A stretch of DNA of 64,000 nt from Gerris lacustris (taxonomy: Eukaryota > Arthropoda > Insecta > Hemiptera > Gerridae): the NCBI GenBank assembly GCA_951217055.1, contig OX578285.1:49478024-49542023 (forward strand). Direction: 5' to 3'. Of this stretch, positions 10,828 through 23,109 are shown piece by piece. Positions within the stretch are counted from its first letter, which is position 1; the number at the start of each line of letters is the position of its first letter. Made by a program: the position numbers and the translations under genes. The notes under the pieces are model-generated. The model did not search any database. It was not told where the DNA came from and was given only the letters and a program-made list of their open reading frames with translations.

Positions 10828-11526
10828 TTCTTCTTGTTTATGGTTGTTAGGGATTATTAATTAAAGAAACAACTATTTTTTTAATTACAATATTTTTTAA
10901 AATTAGCTATATTTCGCCAAAACCTGGGCATCTTCAGGCCTAAAAATAACAATAACATATATATAATATTTATTTTAACATACTCGTATTGCAGTTATAA
11001 CTTATTTTTCTATTAGTTATTTCTTATTTTTAAAAACAGTTTAAAATACTAAAACAAAAACATTGTCCACCTATCTAAATAAACCTATTTATTAAATACC
11101 CTTATTATTTTATTTATTAACATTAATTTAACAAAAATCAACAATTACTAAAATTTTAAATTAAAAATTAAAAATATTCAATAGTTTACCTTATCTGATA
11201 TATAAAATTCAGATAAGGTAAACTATTTAATATTTTTAATTTAATTTTAGTAATTGTTGATTTTTGTTAAATTAATGTTTATAAATATAATTAATAAAGT
11301 TGATTTATAGATAGGTTGACAATGTTTTTGTTTTAGTATTTTCAACTTAATGAAAAATAAGTAATACCTACAATATGTTAAAATAAATATTATATATATG
11401 TTATTGTTATTTTTAGGCCTGAAGATGCCCAGGTTTGGGCAAAATTTAGCTAATTTTAAAACATTATAATTAAAAAAATAGTTGTTTTTTAATTAATAAT
11501 CCCTAAAGACCATAAACAAGAAGAAG
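10828..11526. mobile_element. 700-bp palindromic foldback element
   Basis: TTCTTGTTTATGG at the left edge is inverted as CCATAAACAAGAA at the right edge. The arms continue through TTAGCTATATTTCGCC / GGCAAAATTTAGCTAA, CTGGGCATCTTCAGGCC / GGCCTGAAGATGCCCAGG and long A/T-rich blocks to an apex near 11190. The arms are about 340 bp each with few mismatches, so the insertion is fairly recent. The GGGCAT...GGCC block ties it to 3545-3819 and 53.9 kb. Confidence 0.75.
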
Positions 11527-11536
11527 AAAGAAAATA

Positions 11537-12841
11537 TTATTTCATTTTCAAGGTTAAAATTTTAAATTTTGTTGTGTGCAATGAGTGATTAACTTGATAT
11601 TGACATTGATCGGCTGATTCTTCGTGCTCCTTAACTTCGGAAAAATGGTATAAGATGCCCCAAACTCCATACGTTTGGGGAGGATAGGGTGCACCAGTGA
11701 ACTCAGAAATTGTTTCTTCATTTTTCTGTAGAGAGTAGAGAAACAACATGGCAATAATTTGTTTTTTCTCCATAGTGAGCATTGTGGGCAGTGGCGCACC
11801 CAGGGGGGGGGGCACGGGGGGCACGTGCCCCCCCAAAGCCAAAGACCTGAAATTTAAGTATGCAATTCCGCAGCACATTTTAAAGTAATAGTGCTGTGAT
11901 AGTAAAAAAAATTAATAAATAAGTAATTATATACCTAGTTTTGACCGAAATATTTTTTTTTGGTGTTTAAAAAGACGTGCCCCCCCCCCCCCCCCCAAAG
12001 CCCAAGACCTAACATTAAAGTATGCAATTCCGCATTAATTAATTTAGAAACAGGTTCAATTATAGAATAAGATTTTAAAAATTGCAGATGCAGATCTAAG
12101 GCAAGGAAGACTATTTTTTGTATTTATTGACTGGACTGTTAGATACCCGACTATTTTTATTTTTAACCTAATACTATCAGCTAATTTCTGTTGAACTCAA
12201 AACATTTGGCGTACTTATTAATTTTTTTTTGTTAATTTACGTAACTAAAATATTTTTGAAATGTACCAATTTATTTTTCTGGCTACTAAAATAAAACATT
12301 AATCTATTATATAATGTACAACTTTTAATAATACAATATTATTCGCATATAATTTTTTTCATGTCTTCATGTCCCGTTCATAAAAATCTTAAATTTATTT
12401 GTATAAAATAACATTTTAGATGCTCTTAGAATTGGCTAAAAAGACGTTTTCATGTAACGTAAACTATAAAAATTTTCCCGGGGGAGGACCCCCGGACCCC
12501 CCTAAAAGAGAGCCCAGCCCCCTTAAAAATTGGCTGGATCCGCCCTTGATATGAAGTAATTTAAGAAGAAATAAAACCAAACTTCTTAATTATCTGTGAT
12601 TATGCTAAGCCCACATTACATCCTCTCCCCCCCCCCCCCCCCTTTTTTATCTGTGCCCCTCCCAAAAAAAAATCCTGGGTGCGCTACTGATTGTGGGCAT
12701 AGTAGGCATACCAACTATAGTGGGCAACTGCATATTCGATGATTCGGATTCGGTTGTGGAATCAAACCTGATACTAACCGAGAGTGTGAGAAGTGTTTTC
12801 TTCATTCGTTTGCGGCGGCTACCGAATACGCACCGAACCAA
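11537..12841 (-). pseudogene. Harbinger-internal ORF interrupted by a hAT insertion
   Basis: On the minus strand an ORF runs from 12841 down to the hAT insertion at 12689, and a reading frame resumes after 11788 to a stop at 11537. Removing the 901-bp hAT and one copy of its 8-bp duplication joins them in one frame of roughly 130-150 codons. The first part is basic (GSRRKRMKK) and then Ser/Glu-rich. The second begins near MEKKQIIAMLFLYSLQKNEE. I do not recognise the family. Its place inside a TAA-flanked element suggests the accessory DNA-binding or first transposase exon of a PIF/Harbinger element, but that is inference. Confidence 0.4.
11789..12689. mobile_element. Non-autonomous hAT, 901 bp, perfect 8-bp duplication
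   Basis: It starts CAGTGGCGCACCCAGG and ends CCTGGGTGCGCTACTG. The 8-bp direct repeat ATTGTGGG flanks it at 11781-11788 and 12690-12697, the hallmark of hAT insertion. Poly-G and poly-C tracts lie just inside the ends. A block (CCCAAAG..., AAGTATGCAATTCCGCA) occurs twice, near 11834 and 11995, so the element carries an internal duplication or a nested sister copy. It has no transposase. Confidence 0.85.
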
Positions 12842-13024
12842 ATCGAACCGTATAAGTGTGAAACGAGCCTAAATGTCTCCTAAACATTTTCGCGACCCTA
12901 CCTTAAATATAGTGTATTGCATACTGCATACCCTAAGGATTGCAGGGAAATTCATGGCCCTATGAGCCTGAATTCTACTACAATCATTACTGGATTACGG
13001 AGGAGGGACTGTAGGCTGATATGT

Positions 13025-13520
13025 TTTTAGGGTCCGTAGGCAAAACCAAGGACCCTTATATTTTCCTGCGTGTGTCTGTCCTTTCCGTGTGTCTGTCATT
13101 TCCTGTGTCTGTCCGTCCGTCCGCCTGTAGCCTGCTCTTACGGCTAATCCTTTCGTCTGATCACTTTGAAATTTGGCATATATGTGTATAGTATCTACCT
13201 TACTATACACCTTACTATAGTTGGTGTAAAAAGTGCCCCCCCCCCCCCCCCCCTCTATCTCGCTTATGTAAAGTGCAAAACATCTGAAAAATTCCTGAAC
13301 ATTCTTCGACCAAAAGTAAAGATACCACTTTTTGAAAATTCGATTTTTTTTGACAAAATACGTTTTCTCTTATAATTATGCTCTTTTCGGTGGATTTATA
13401 TTTATATGTTTATGGTCCGGTTCACTGGCAAAAAATACTTTATCAGAAGTTTGTTTCTGTGTTTTGAGAATATCTGATCCACAGGATAGTTTTGGTCACT
13501 TGCGGGCTATCTATTTTTTG
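13025..13520 (+). repeat. R1 repeat, copy A (3' end eroded)
   Basis: It begins AGGGTCCGTAGGCAAAACCA then AGGACCC, runs into TGTCTG/TGTCCG repeats and CTTTGAAATTTGGCAT, and continues with TCCGGTTCACTGGCAAAAAA. The characteristic R1 3' hairpin is absent. Poly-C runs at about 13235 and 13555 lie within and beside it. Confidence 0.6.
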
Positions 13521-13629
13521 CCGCCCCTTCATGAGCATTTACTGGCCAAAAATACCCCCCCCCCCCCCATAATTAAATGATAACTATACAAGATATAGAT
13601 ATATGGTAGCGATAGGGAATAACAATTGA

Positions 13630-15178
13630 GCATTTCTTTCTACGTGATTTACTTTGAGCAAAAGAGTCTATTAGATCATCGTAGTTAAACTGTTAGGAGA
13701 TTGAAGACTATTGTTAACACGGCCATTGAGTTAAGACGCTCATGTGATTGTGAGGAACGGAGATAGTTTTTCATCCTTTTCATCACCGAAAATGATCTCT
13801 CTGCTGAACAGTCTGAAGCCGGTGTTGTCAAAAAAATCCTAAAAGCGATATTTATGTACGGGTACAACTCCTGAAGTCCCGTGTCGTAAACCAGCTGGAC
13901 AAGATCAACGAAAGACTGGGAAGGTTCTTAGTCTGCACTCTCCAGAAACCCAAAGAAGTTGACTCACTCGTTGGTAAAAGTTTCCTAATCAGGCAAATCC
14001 CTCTTGTACAGACTTCAAAGTTTTTTAGCACTTTCAGTTATTTTTTCTCGTTGCCAATCTATCCCTGAAGTGAGCAACTCAAACCTGGCACACAACTCAT
14101 CGTATACCTGCTTTCACTTTGTCATCTCGGCGATAAGTCTGTCAATAATGACAAGATAGGTATCGGTTTTAAACCTTGCTCTACCGCTGAGTACTACTTC
14201 AATATATCTGGTTTCATCTGTCTGGAGTTTTCTTTTATTAGTAGTGTCCTCATACTCACAAACTACAGACTTAACTAATGCTTTGTTTTCATACACGTCA
14301 AAATCAGATCTAAGGCTTGATACATATTCACAGAGGGAGTTGTAAATATGTGTAATGGTATGTATGTTAACATTGGTGCCCTGAAGAGTTTTACTAGCGA
14401 TGTTGAACCTATCCAGCACGTCACCCCACAACACTGAAAGAAAGGCAGTTTCTAACATACTCAGTTTTTTTTATATATTATCCAGAAGCTTCACTTCTTG
14501 TTATAGTCTTTTCAGTTTCGTCATTGGCAATGGAACTGAGAGCCTCACATACTTCTTTCCAATCTCTGTTAAGGCTTTTACAGGCGTCGTCACGTGCAGA
14601 CCAACGAGTGTTTGATAAGCTCTTTCAACTGCGATTTTCTTTTCTGCTAGCTCCTTGGAGAACTTCCTATCGTTTGGTCGAACTAGAAAAAAAAACGTAC
14701 AAGGTCAAAATAGTGTGTGCTCTCTTGACAACACTCAGCTGCGTGTTTCCCGACCAAGTTGAGGGAATGAGCAGAACATGGTGTTTATATAGCCTCAGGT
14801 CAGACTTCACGAATTCGAGCCTGCAGACCGCTGTATGCCCCTGACATGTTGGATTCATTATCGTATGATTGACCCCTGCAGTTCTAAAGGTTTATGTCAC
14901 ACTTTGATAACACATCCATGACAGCTTAAAAAAAACTGCTGATCTATGGCCAACGTTGGGAATGAAGCAGAGAAACCTTTCAACTGGAGTTCCACTTCGT
15001 TTTACATATCTAACAATGATAGCTAACTCGTCAACATGAGAAATGTCGGGACTAGAATCAACAACAACTGAATAATACTTCGCAATCTTGACTTCTTGGA
15101 CTATTGTACTTGTCAATTTATCTGCCATAAGTTGGACAAACTGTTGATATGTAGTTGAAGAAAGATATGCTGGTGGCT
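13630..15178 (-). pseudogene. hAT transposase relic (ZMYM1/DUF4371-like)
   Basis: Recognisable blocks appear in the right order on the minus strand, in shifting frames. Near 15178-14930: AYLSSTTYQQFVQLMADKL, then KYYSVVVDSSPDISHVDEL and GTPVERFLCFIP, as in the DUF4371 half of ZMYM1-type hAT transposases. Near 14850-14670: a decayed core ending LYVFFSSST. Near 14458-14114: ETAFLSVLWGDVLDRF and TYLVIIDRLIAEM. Near 13830-13690: SDCSAERSFSVMKRMKNYLR, the hAT C-terminal dimerisation motif. Last, after a frameshift, DDLIDSFAQSKSRRKK. Stops, frameshifts and missing segments show it is dead. The C-terminal half is better preserved than the N-terminal zinc-finger region, which I cannot find. Confidence 0.85.
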
Positions 15179-15933
15179 GCCCGGGTCGGAAAAAAATAAG
15201 GCAGTACCGGGCCCCCGGTATTAATATAACTATACGGTAAACAGAGGAGAAGAGACTGTATGAATTTTAACCCAGACACCCAAAGTTTCAATACACTTCG
15301 CTTTGTTGCATTACCCCTTATTTTTTTCATCCTATCAAGTATTAGTTTTTACCTTTTCCTAATGAATTTATCGATGACATTTTTTACTTCATTAGTTAGA
15401 TTAATATTCCTATTTTAATTCCATTGAACTTATTTAATTAAATAAATTATTTTTTTTGAAAGTATTTTTAATTTTTCTTATCTCTAAAGGAAAAGTATTG
15501 TTTAGTTTATGACTGTATAATTTCAAAGCTTTTTCGTGTCCCTTAAATATTGTCGCGACTCTATTTTGGGTCATGACCATAGGGTTGGGAAACGTTGTTT
15601 TTGAACGTCTTGATGAACGAATTTCGTATAAGCTTTAGAAGAACAAAATTGACAGTTAAAGAAGCTTTCTTAGTTATTACATTAGAAACGCAAAAATGAT
15701 CTTTTACTGGAAAAACTCAATAGAAAACGACAATGAAAGACCGGTTTGGTCGACAGAGGACTGTGTTTTAACAGTAAACCCATGGTTTTTACTGTTTGTT
15801 TTACCAAATTAATAAGTAAGATGGATCATGTTAATGGAGACTTTTCGACCCTTTCATTTAAGGTCATCCTCGGTCAATCTTAAATTCTACTGTAACAACC
15901 AAAATACATTGACATTAACACTGTTTATTTTAT

Positions 15934-16754
15934 TAAAGGGGCGATTATCCGTTCCCTGCCGTCTGGTTCTGGTCCTGGCCAGGGTTTCCTTATGTGCGGC
16001 CTATTTAACGGGGTGTTGCATTTACACGGCCCGACCCAGCTTCATCCAGCCAACTTTTCCTCAAGGAGACAGGGAAATCGGGTCCGACACTGTAGGTTCG
16101 AAGGGTGAAGTAGTGGGGGTATATAATAGTTCCCCTACTTTTCTACCCTACGTCGATGGAGATTCCATCCGACCGCCCTGTCTGATTTCAACCCCAAAAC
16201 GTGACAACGAACGCGTGTTAAGGCGCGTCCACACTATGCCGCGCAATGCCACTTGGAAAGGCCAAGCGGCATAGCCGTCTGGCAAAGCCAGTCATGATTG
16301 TGATGTATGTCGAAGAGGACGTGCTTGTCGCTGCTGCGGCTGTTACAATTGTAATCACACAAAATCACACAAGATAAGAAGAAGGGGAGAGATAATAATT
16401 TTTAACAAATTATAGACAAAAAAAAGTTAGTAGTGGTGTGAGAAGGGGCTTGATGCTGGCAAGACAACAAGTGCAATGTTGCTGATTGCTGGGTGGCACG
16501 TCCACACCTTGCCATACGACTTCTTGCCATCTGGCTTTCTTTGATCCAGACCGACAATCGTCGGGTTCGGCTTGGCATGTCAAGTAGCACGTTTTGTACC
16601 AAGCTTGGCAAAATAGCAAATGCCAAGGGAGACGTCCACATTACTCTTGGCAATGCCATTTGGCCTTGCCATTCCTTGCCGCTTGGCATAATGTGGACGC
16701 GCCTTAACACGACAAGGTTTTCTGGCCGACGGGGCTCGTCTAATCGCCCCTTTA
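15934..16754. mobile_element. Inverted-repeat DNA element, 0.82 kb, containing another element
   Basis: TAAAGGGGCGATTA (15934-15947) is perfectly inverted at 16741-16754. Homology continues loosely inward (CCTGCCGTC against GACGGGGC). Without the nested element at 16222-16703 it would be about 340 bp. Short ORFs across it follow the GC-rich ends and are not credible genes. Confidence 0.6.
16222..16703. mobile_element. Nested inverted-repeat element, 482 bp, TTAA flanks
   Basis: GGCGCGTCCACACTATGCC at the left is mirrored by GGCATAATGTGGACGCGCC at the right. TTAA borders both ends (16218-16221, 16704-16707). GCCACTTGG/CTTGGCA and TTGCCA motifs recur within the subterminal regions. TTAA sites are used by piggyBac and Kolobok groups. 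Because TTAA is itself palindromic and the flanking GTG/CAC also pair, the exact boundary is uncertain. Confidence 0.6.
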
Positions 16755-16759
16755 CAGAG

Positions 16760-19735
16760 CTTAGATTTTACAAAGGCATAAAAACGGTTGATATTGACCC
16801 CTAATCATCTTGTCTGTCATGAAGGATTATTGTAAAGAAACGAGTAAGTTAAGTTGTAATGATAGTAAACTGATTGACAACTGTAAAAAGAAAGAAAGGT
16901 ATGTCATCGTCTATGAAATAACACCGAATACATGTATAAAAATGTGGCATAACGTAGATACGACTTAAAGTCAATTAAATATCTGTAATAGGGATTAATT
17001 TGATTAAGATTAAATGAACCGATTAAATAAATTATAGTGGATAAAACAAATACCCTTATTAAATATCCATATTTACATACGTTTACCAGAGACTTTGAAA
17101 AAGAAGCGTTATTTAAATAATGAAAAGAACGGGAGCCGAAACTAAGCGGATTATGCACTTCTTTAAATTAAATGTAACCGCTAAGTAATTGAAGATAGCA
17201 GTAAAAATAAATATTATTAAGTGATTAAAAAAGAACGGCACAAGGAGTTCTAAGCCGTAATTAAAATAAAAGTATTTGCACAAACGAATCTTAGAATTAT
17301 TTGCAGGGTTTCAAATAGACGGGCAAAATAAATAAAGATCCGTATCTGATCCTTAAGCTAATAGACGTCTAAAGAGAAAAAATGCATATTATATAATCAG
17401 GCTTTCCCCCTTTACAAAAATGTAAATGGGAATTTAGTGGAAAATGACGTCACTTGGACGCCTTGCTCCGTCACTCGGGTCGTCGGTAGTTAAACGGTAC
17501 TAATCGACTATTTGTATTCAAGGGGACAGAGTAAACACTCTGAGTAACTATTTATGCAGTGGCTAGTCCGTGGCTAAAAGTTTTCTTTTGTAGTGGAAAT
17601 TCATTAGAATCGATGTACATTGCAACGAAATAAAAGTCGACGGTCGAGAAACAGAGTCAGTGTCACTCACGCACACGGTCTCACCTCTAGACTAAGACGG
17701 CCGTCGTTTTGTCCCAAACATATGTATCGAGACGTTCAATCGCTTATTTAAATCAATTTACCCGGCAAAAAAGAGACGGTTAAATCGCGAGATCGATAAA
17801 TGTGTCGCCTTCCGTCCCCGAGAGCACTGGAACGAAACATTATTTAGGGTAGGCGTAGGCGTCGACAGCAAGGTAGGCGGTGCGAAAATGAGAAATTTAC
17901 AGACTGTGAGAGGCCCTGAAATCGCATTATTCCTTAAAAACAACTTTCCGATTTACCTACGGAAAAACCCTCGACTTAATCGGTTTTGTATGAAAATGGT
18001 TATTCACGAACGAGGGTTATCGCGTCACTTCGGCGACCACCGGAATTACAAATTTAATTTCCTCTTAAACGAGCTCCCACCGCAAAATGTGTTCCTCTAA
18101 TACGGCGATCTAAATGACCGAAATCCCATTATGATAGATGCCGATATAACGGAACGAAACCCCTTTTGCACGTGATTTATAAGGGGACAGGGATACTTTA
18201 TTGTTGACGTAACTTTATTATCTTAGCTTGGGAAACTTGGCATCACCAGGTCGAGGCTATCAGTTAGTAGCAAGTACAGCCGAAAAAAAGGATGCTAAAT
18301 GACAAATAAGGCTGTCCGGTTTTGGAGCAGATAGAGCCCGACGCTTAAGGACCGCTTCCCAATTCCGAATCGTCTTAAAGTTATCCGTGACCCGAGTCCG
18401 AGAGTGTGACCCATGAATATAATTTTACGCCGGATAAAATTATCGCTTTATGCACCCCTCTGCTCTACGGAAATCGTCGATGATTCATCCACGGACGGTC
18501 CTATTTTTCGGATTCAAAGATCGTCCCCCCCTCCCCATTTGTCGTAATTCTAGGCAATTCAAGGGGACTCCCCTTACTGTAATTCCACATGGAAGAGGAC
18601 CCCTCCGGACGTCGATTCGCTAGGGGTTGCCCCTCAGTACTCTACTTAATGGTGAGCGTATCTGATTACTGTTCCCAACGACGTCCCATCCAATTTTAAC
18701 CTGAGACCGAGATAACCTTCACAACTCATTCACACTAAAAGCAGACGTAGACATCTTGAGTTAGTAAAACGCTAGTTATGGATACATTCAAATCACTTTT
18801 AATTTCATACGCATCGAAGCCGAAATAGTGACGAATAGAAAAAGGTAGTTTGTTTTCGTTTCGACTATAAAAGGAAACACATAGTGTTTTTTGCAAAATA
18901 ATTTGATCCAAAAAGATATAAATTTCAAAGTTAACGTTCAGTCGGACAATTATGAGACTCTATAATTACAAAGATTATAAATATTTATGTGCATCTCGGT
19001 CAAATTTCTTTTAATGAAGTTGGTTCACCTTCAAATGCAACGTAAATAAAAAGCCGATAGAATAAAGCTATTCTAGAACGAGCTACTAGGCGCCTCATAA
19101 AATAGCGGATATAAAACCGTATGTTAACAATCCGGCAGTTAGGCACAAGAGTTTCATTGTCGGATCAACAACTTCGGATAGTTTAACTCAGTGAAACTAC
19201 GTTTTACAACCTCCTGAGTTATTAAAACGCGGAGTTACAGGGTCGAAGCGTAAAAGATGTTGTGTCGAAGCGTTCGGATACTGGACAGTATCCGAAAAAG
19301 GGCCAAAGGCAATTAAAGCTTTTATACATCAAGCTCCAACCCGAAGTCAAAGGCTTATTAGCAACGCAGTTTTTATTTGACGCCAAAACTAGTCCGATAA
19401 TTCAATTTTAGTAGTCGGTAAGTTGGACCGAATAAAAGGCAGTCTCAGAGGAAAATGGTCGGCACGATTCCTTATTCAGTCCAATTCGATCAACACATCA
19501 CAATTAAAATTGAAATATCTGCCTTATCTTCAAGTCATATTAAAACATGTTAGTTAGCAAGCATTAGACGTTCATACGAAGTCAAATCTTACGAAATCTT
19601 TAGTTCTGTCGTAAATTCAAAACTACCATACTACGAAGTAGTCGGCCAGCAGTAATGCATTTTTATGTGAACTTGTAATATGTTATTATTATTGTGGTGA
19701 AATGATAACCAATGGGACTTCGTTGCTAATGCCAG
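16760..19735. other. Largely unique non-coding DNA
   Basis: No repeat family from elsewhere in the window occurs here, and no ORF resembles a known protein. The segment is richer in CpG (17430-18760) than the transposon-laden parts. It could be host intron or intergenic DNA. Confidence 0.4.
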
Positions 19736-19739
19736 ATTC

Positions 19740-20105
19740 TAGAAATCATCTAGGAGCACTAGTAAGTAGATAGTAGCACTAGTAAGTGGATAGGAGCCAC
19801 TAGGAATTAGATAGGAGCACTAGTAAGTAGATTGGAGCACGGAGCACTAGTAAGTAGTCAGCAACATTAGTAAGTTGATAGGAACATTAGGAAGAAGATA
19901 GGACCATTAGTAAGTTGATAGGAACATTAGTAAGTTGATAGGAATATTAGTAAGTAGATATGAACATTAGTAAGTAGATAGGAGCATTAGTAAGTAGATA
20001 TAGGAACATTAGTAAGTAGATAGGAACATTAGTAAGTTGATAGGAACATAAGTAAGTAGATGGGAGTCCTAGTAAGTAAATCAGTATGAGGGATATTAGT
20101 GAGTT
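19740..20105 (+). repeat. 20-bp minisatellite
   Basis: About 17 tandem copies of a unit close to ATAGGAACATTAGTAAGTAG. Early units read GAGCACTAGTAAG and later ones GAACATTAGTAAG. ORFs across it on the other strand (repeated YLL-type peptides) are by-products of the repeat. Confidence 0.85.
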
Positions 20106-21370
20106 AGTGGATAACTTATATATAATACTAAAGCTACTAGAGCGGTAGAAAAAAGGTCTATCAATTTCGCCCATCGTATAGTCTTGTTCACAATCTACTA
20201 CAACTAACTCTGTACTAAATCTATCAATATCTCAGACAACGAATCAAAGGTTACTAATTGTACAGATAACAAGAGACAAGCCTTCAAAGTACGCCGAATC
20301 GGAAAAACTATCTCGATGTAGATAACTACTATTATAAACAACCGTCTCTTTGTCATAACCGAGTTATTTTTAAAACTATTTCCATACGACGATATGTGAA
20401 ATCGTCGGAAAATAATTGAACTAACAGCTATTATTTGATCGAATTAAATCTTTTTTTATAAGTATTATTAAATTACTTATTAATTATCCGTTTGTGTAAG
20501 ACACCGTCCTATTTCCCCTAGGCAGTCAGAAATCATTAAACAAAACTGCGTAGTTGGTCCTTGGGTCCGGGGGATTTAAACTGACGATTCTCGACTTGGC
20601 CTTAGTGAGAAGGCCTCCCCTCCCAATTAATAACATAATTGACATTCTCTGGACGGCCGTTTACATCTGACGAGCAATATCTCCCTCGATCCATTTCCAT
20701 AAATAAATTTAAAAGAAAAATCCAAAAGAGAATGCAAGTTTGTGCGTATAAAAGCGTTGCTTAACTCAGCGGCACTCATTAGGCCCGGTATTCTCTCAGA
20801 TAAAAGTTCAATGCCTTAGTCACACTCATTTCTAATTATACATATATTTTCTTTTTAAATTAATCACAATGGGAAATTCATTGTTAATAAGTTATTTTAT
20901 AATATAATAACGAATATGCTTAATAATCAGCAAAACCCTAAAAACTACTTTATTTATTTATTTTTTTTTTTTGGCAATGATTATTTACACATAAATGGAA
21001 ACATATTCAACTGGTGGATTAATAGTTTGGATTTACGAATTACCACCAACTATTTAACCACCGTTTAATTTATCACCATAAAATAAGTAATTAACTAGCT
21101 ATGACTGACAGTTTAAAATGATGAATGTTTTTGCGATTTGTTCCCACGGTTCCATACTTCATGATCACAAGGCCTTATTGCGTTCTAAAATACTTAATAT
21201 TTCCTTGGAGTAATATGGTCCCAGTCTATTGTAATACTTTTAATGTATTATACTGATCTTATCTAAAAATAATATACACTTCAAATCTTTAACCCTCTAC
21301 GACTTTAAAATAGAGGTTACACAAGCAAAGATTGTGTTGAAAAAGAAATACTTTGCAATATGTACGTGTA
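20106..21370. other. Non-coding stretch, nothing recognised
   Basis: AT-rich single-copy-looking DNA with one poly-T run near 20957. No gene, array or inverted repeat was supported. Confidence 0.4.
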
Positions 21371-21372
21371 TA

Positions 21373-21777
21373 CAGGGTGTCCCAGCTAATATGGAACAGC
21401 AAAATATCTCCAAAACCAGGATAGATAGAAAGATGTGGTTTTCTGGGTTCGATAATGGCTATAAATGCGCTTCCAGAACAAATGTTAAACATTTTTTGTG
21501 TTCAGCAAAAGTGTATGCAGTTTACATTAAAGCAAAAAAGTGAATAGGAAGCCATATTTTTTAGACTAGATTTGGATTCTATGGCCATAAAAATATGGCT
21601 TCCTATTAACTTTTTGTTAATTTTGTTTGCTGCACACGCTTTTGCCGCACACAGAAAATGTTCAGCATATGTTCTAGAAGCGCCTTTTTAGCCTTTATCG
21701 AACCCTGAAAACCGCATCTTTCTATCTATCATGGTTCCGGAGATATTTCGTTGTTCCATATTAGCTGGGACACCCTG
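21373..21777. mobile_element. TA-flanked foldback MITE, 405 bp
   Basis: CAGGGTGTCCCAGCTAATAT at the left end is the exact inverse of ATATTAGCTGGGACACCCTG at the right. TA lies on both sides (21371-2, 21778-9). The arms pair nearly end to end (AGATAGATAGAAAGATG against CATCTTTCTATCTATC; AGGAAGCCATATTTTT against its inverse), meeting near 21580. TA duplication and the CAGGGTGTCCC end point to the Tc1/mariner-type MITEs common in insects; this assignment is inference. A diverged relative lies at 8186-8812. Confidence 0.8.
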
Positions 21778-21779
21778 TA

Positions 21780-23109
21780 TATAGTAATCTGCACAATATA
21801 ATAACTAAGACATTACTAGACCTGCAAGGTGTATATGAATGACCATCAGGTAGAAAAATAAGTACAAGCATTGCTAAGCATTATACATCATGGAAAGAAA
21901 TATCAAAAGGCAGACATTAAAAACATGTAAATGTATCCAATTTTGCCAAACATGTACTAAAAAATAATCATAAATTTTATGTCAATAATTATGAACATTC
22001 TAAAACCCTAGTCTACCCCCACTTTTTTTAGTTAGCTTAAGTCTTAAAAGCTATTAACCCTTAAAGGCCAAGTTTATTTTTTCGGCACTTAACGCTAATC
22101 TGCGTATTTTTTACGTACACGCAGTACTAATCACGAATCTAAGTTACTATTTACCAAACATTTTTATTTTTATTTATTATTTATATTTGTTGGGTGTTTA
22201 TTTATTACTTATGTGTTTATCGTGTTCATTTATTAATTTATTACATTTTTATTGAAATGTAACAAGCCCAAACTCTTATATATTAATGGATTTTTTATTA
22301 TTATTATTTTTTTTCGATCGGGTGAGACTGAGAGTGGAGATTGTGTGGTTTACAGTTTTTCTGTGATTCACATTTAACTAAAGCTGTACGTTATTGTTAC
22401 GTATATTTAACGTTTTAGGGTTAAATATGTAACACTGAAAATTGTGTTGACAATATTGTAGTGTCACTATCTATTAACTTGTTTTAGTACCTTTTTATTA
22501 GTCGTAATTATAATATTATGTAATCTTAATTTGCTAATAACTACTAGTTTATGATATTTGGTCGATCCGTTTCGAGTACATTACTCGGTTATAAGTTGCT
22601 CTAGAGTTGATAATGGTTTTTGAGACTCTTAATTAGAGATATTAAGAAAGGAAGGTGGGATGAATTGTTAGTTTATGCGGTGGAGGGTCGACACTAGAAT
22701 TAAAGTTTTAAGATGTCTCAAGTAGTGTTTGTTAAGCAGATAGTTTAAGCCTTCCCGCCATACTTAATCTAGATCGAGGGCACTAGCACAGAGAACTTCC
22801 ATTTTACCCGAGAATAAGTGCAATCCTAATCAATTTTTCTTTTCTAGTTCACCCTTATAAACGAAAGATTGCAGCACTGCAAAAATAAAACTCAAAACAG
22901 TGCATTTTTAAGTTTTCAACAACACCAATCCAAACTATAAAAATGAACGTAACATTAAACTCCCTTATTCCACTTACATTTTATAAAATATCCCTAAAAT
23001 AAATTTAATAATAATGCTTGCAGCATTGCTAAAAATAACATTTTAAAACTGTATACATTTAGACAACAACACCGATACTAATACAATTATTCATATAGTG
23101 AGGATTCAT
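21780..23109. other. Non-coding stretch, nothing recognised
   Basis: AT-rich DNA with no credible ORF, array or element border. It looks single-copy within this window. Confidence 0.4.

Larger units (their letters stand above)
10583..12869. mobile_element. PIF/Harbinger-like element with TAA duplication, 2.3 kb
   Basis: The left end GGCTCGTTTCACACCTATAC and the right end TATAAGTGTGAAACGAGCC are inverse copies with one or two mismatches over about 26 bp. TAA flanks both sides (10580-10582 and 12870-12872). It sits in the terminal region of the older hAT. Without its own two insertions it would be about 0.7 kb. It retains a minus-strand ORF that was cut by the small hAT. Confidence 0.75.
10545..15594 (-). 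mobile_element. Large decayed hAT element (ZMYM1-like), host to nested insertions
   Basis: The left end TTTCCCAACCTTTTTGATGC with CGCGACTC resembles the common hAT terminus. The right end, read in complement, gives TTTCCCAACCCTATGG and later GAGTCGCGAC. Between them a broken hAT transposase lies on the minus strand (13630-15178). Much of the length comes from later insertions: a Harbinger-like element (10583-12869, itself carrying a palindrome and a small hAT) and an R1 repeat (13025-13520). The 8-bp target duplication expected for hAT elements is not visible, so the outermost bases are approximate. Confidence 0.6.

Noticed and set aside
14400..14844. Plus-strand frames of 71 and 106 codons
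   Set aside because: Antisense shadows of the hAT transposase relic.
15828..16274. 148-codon plus-strand frame
   Set aside because: It crosses the end of one inverted-repeat element and enters another; no family resemblance.
16402..16804. Overlapping ~100-codon frames on both strands
   Set aside because: They lie in the GC-richer inverted repeats of the nested element and mirror each other.
19947..20174. 75-codon frame with repeated YLL
   Set aside because: By-product of the 20-bp minisatellite.
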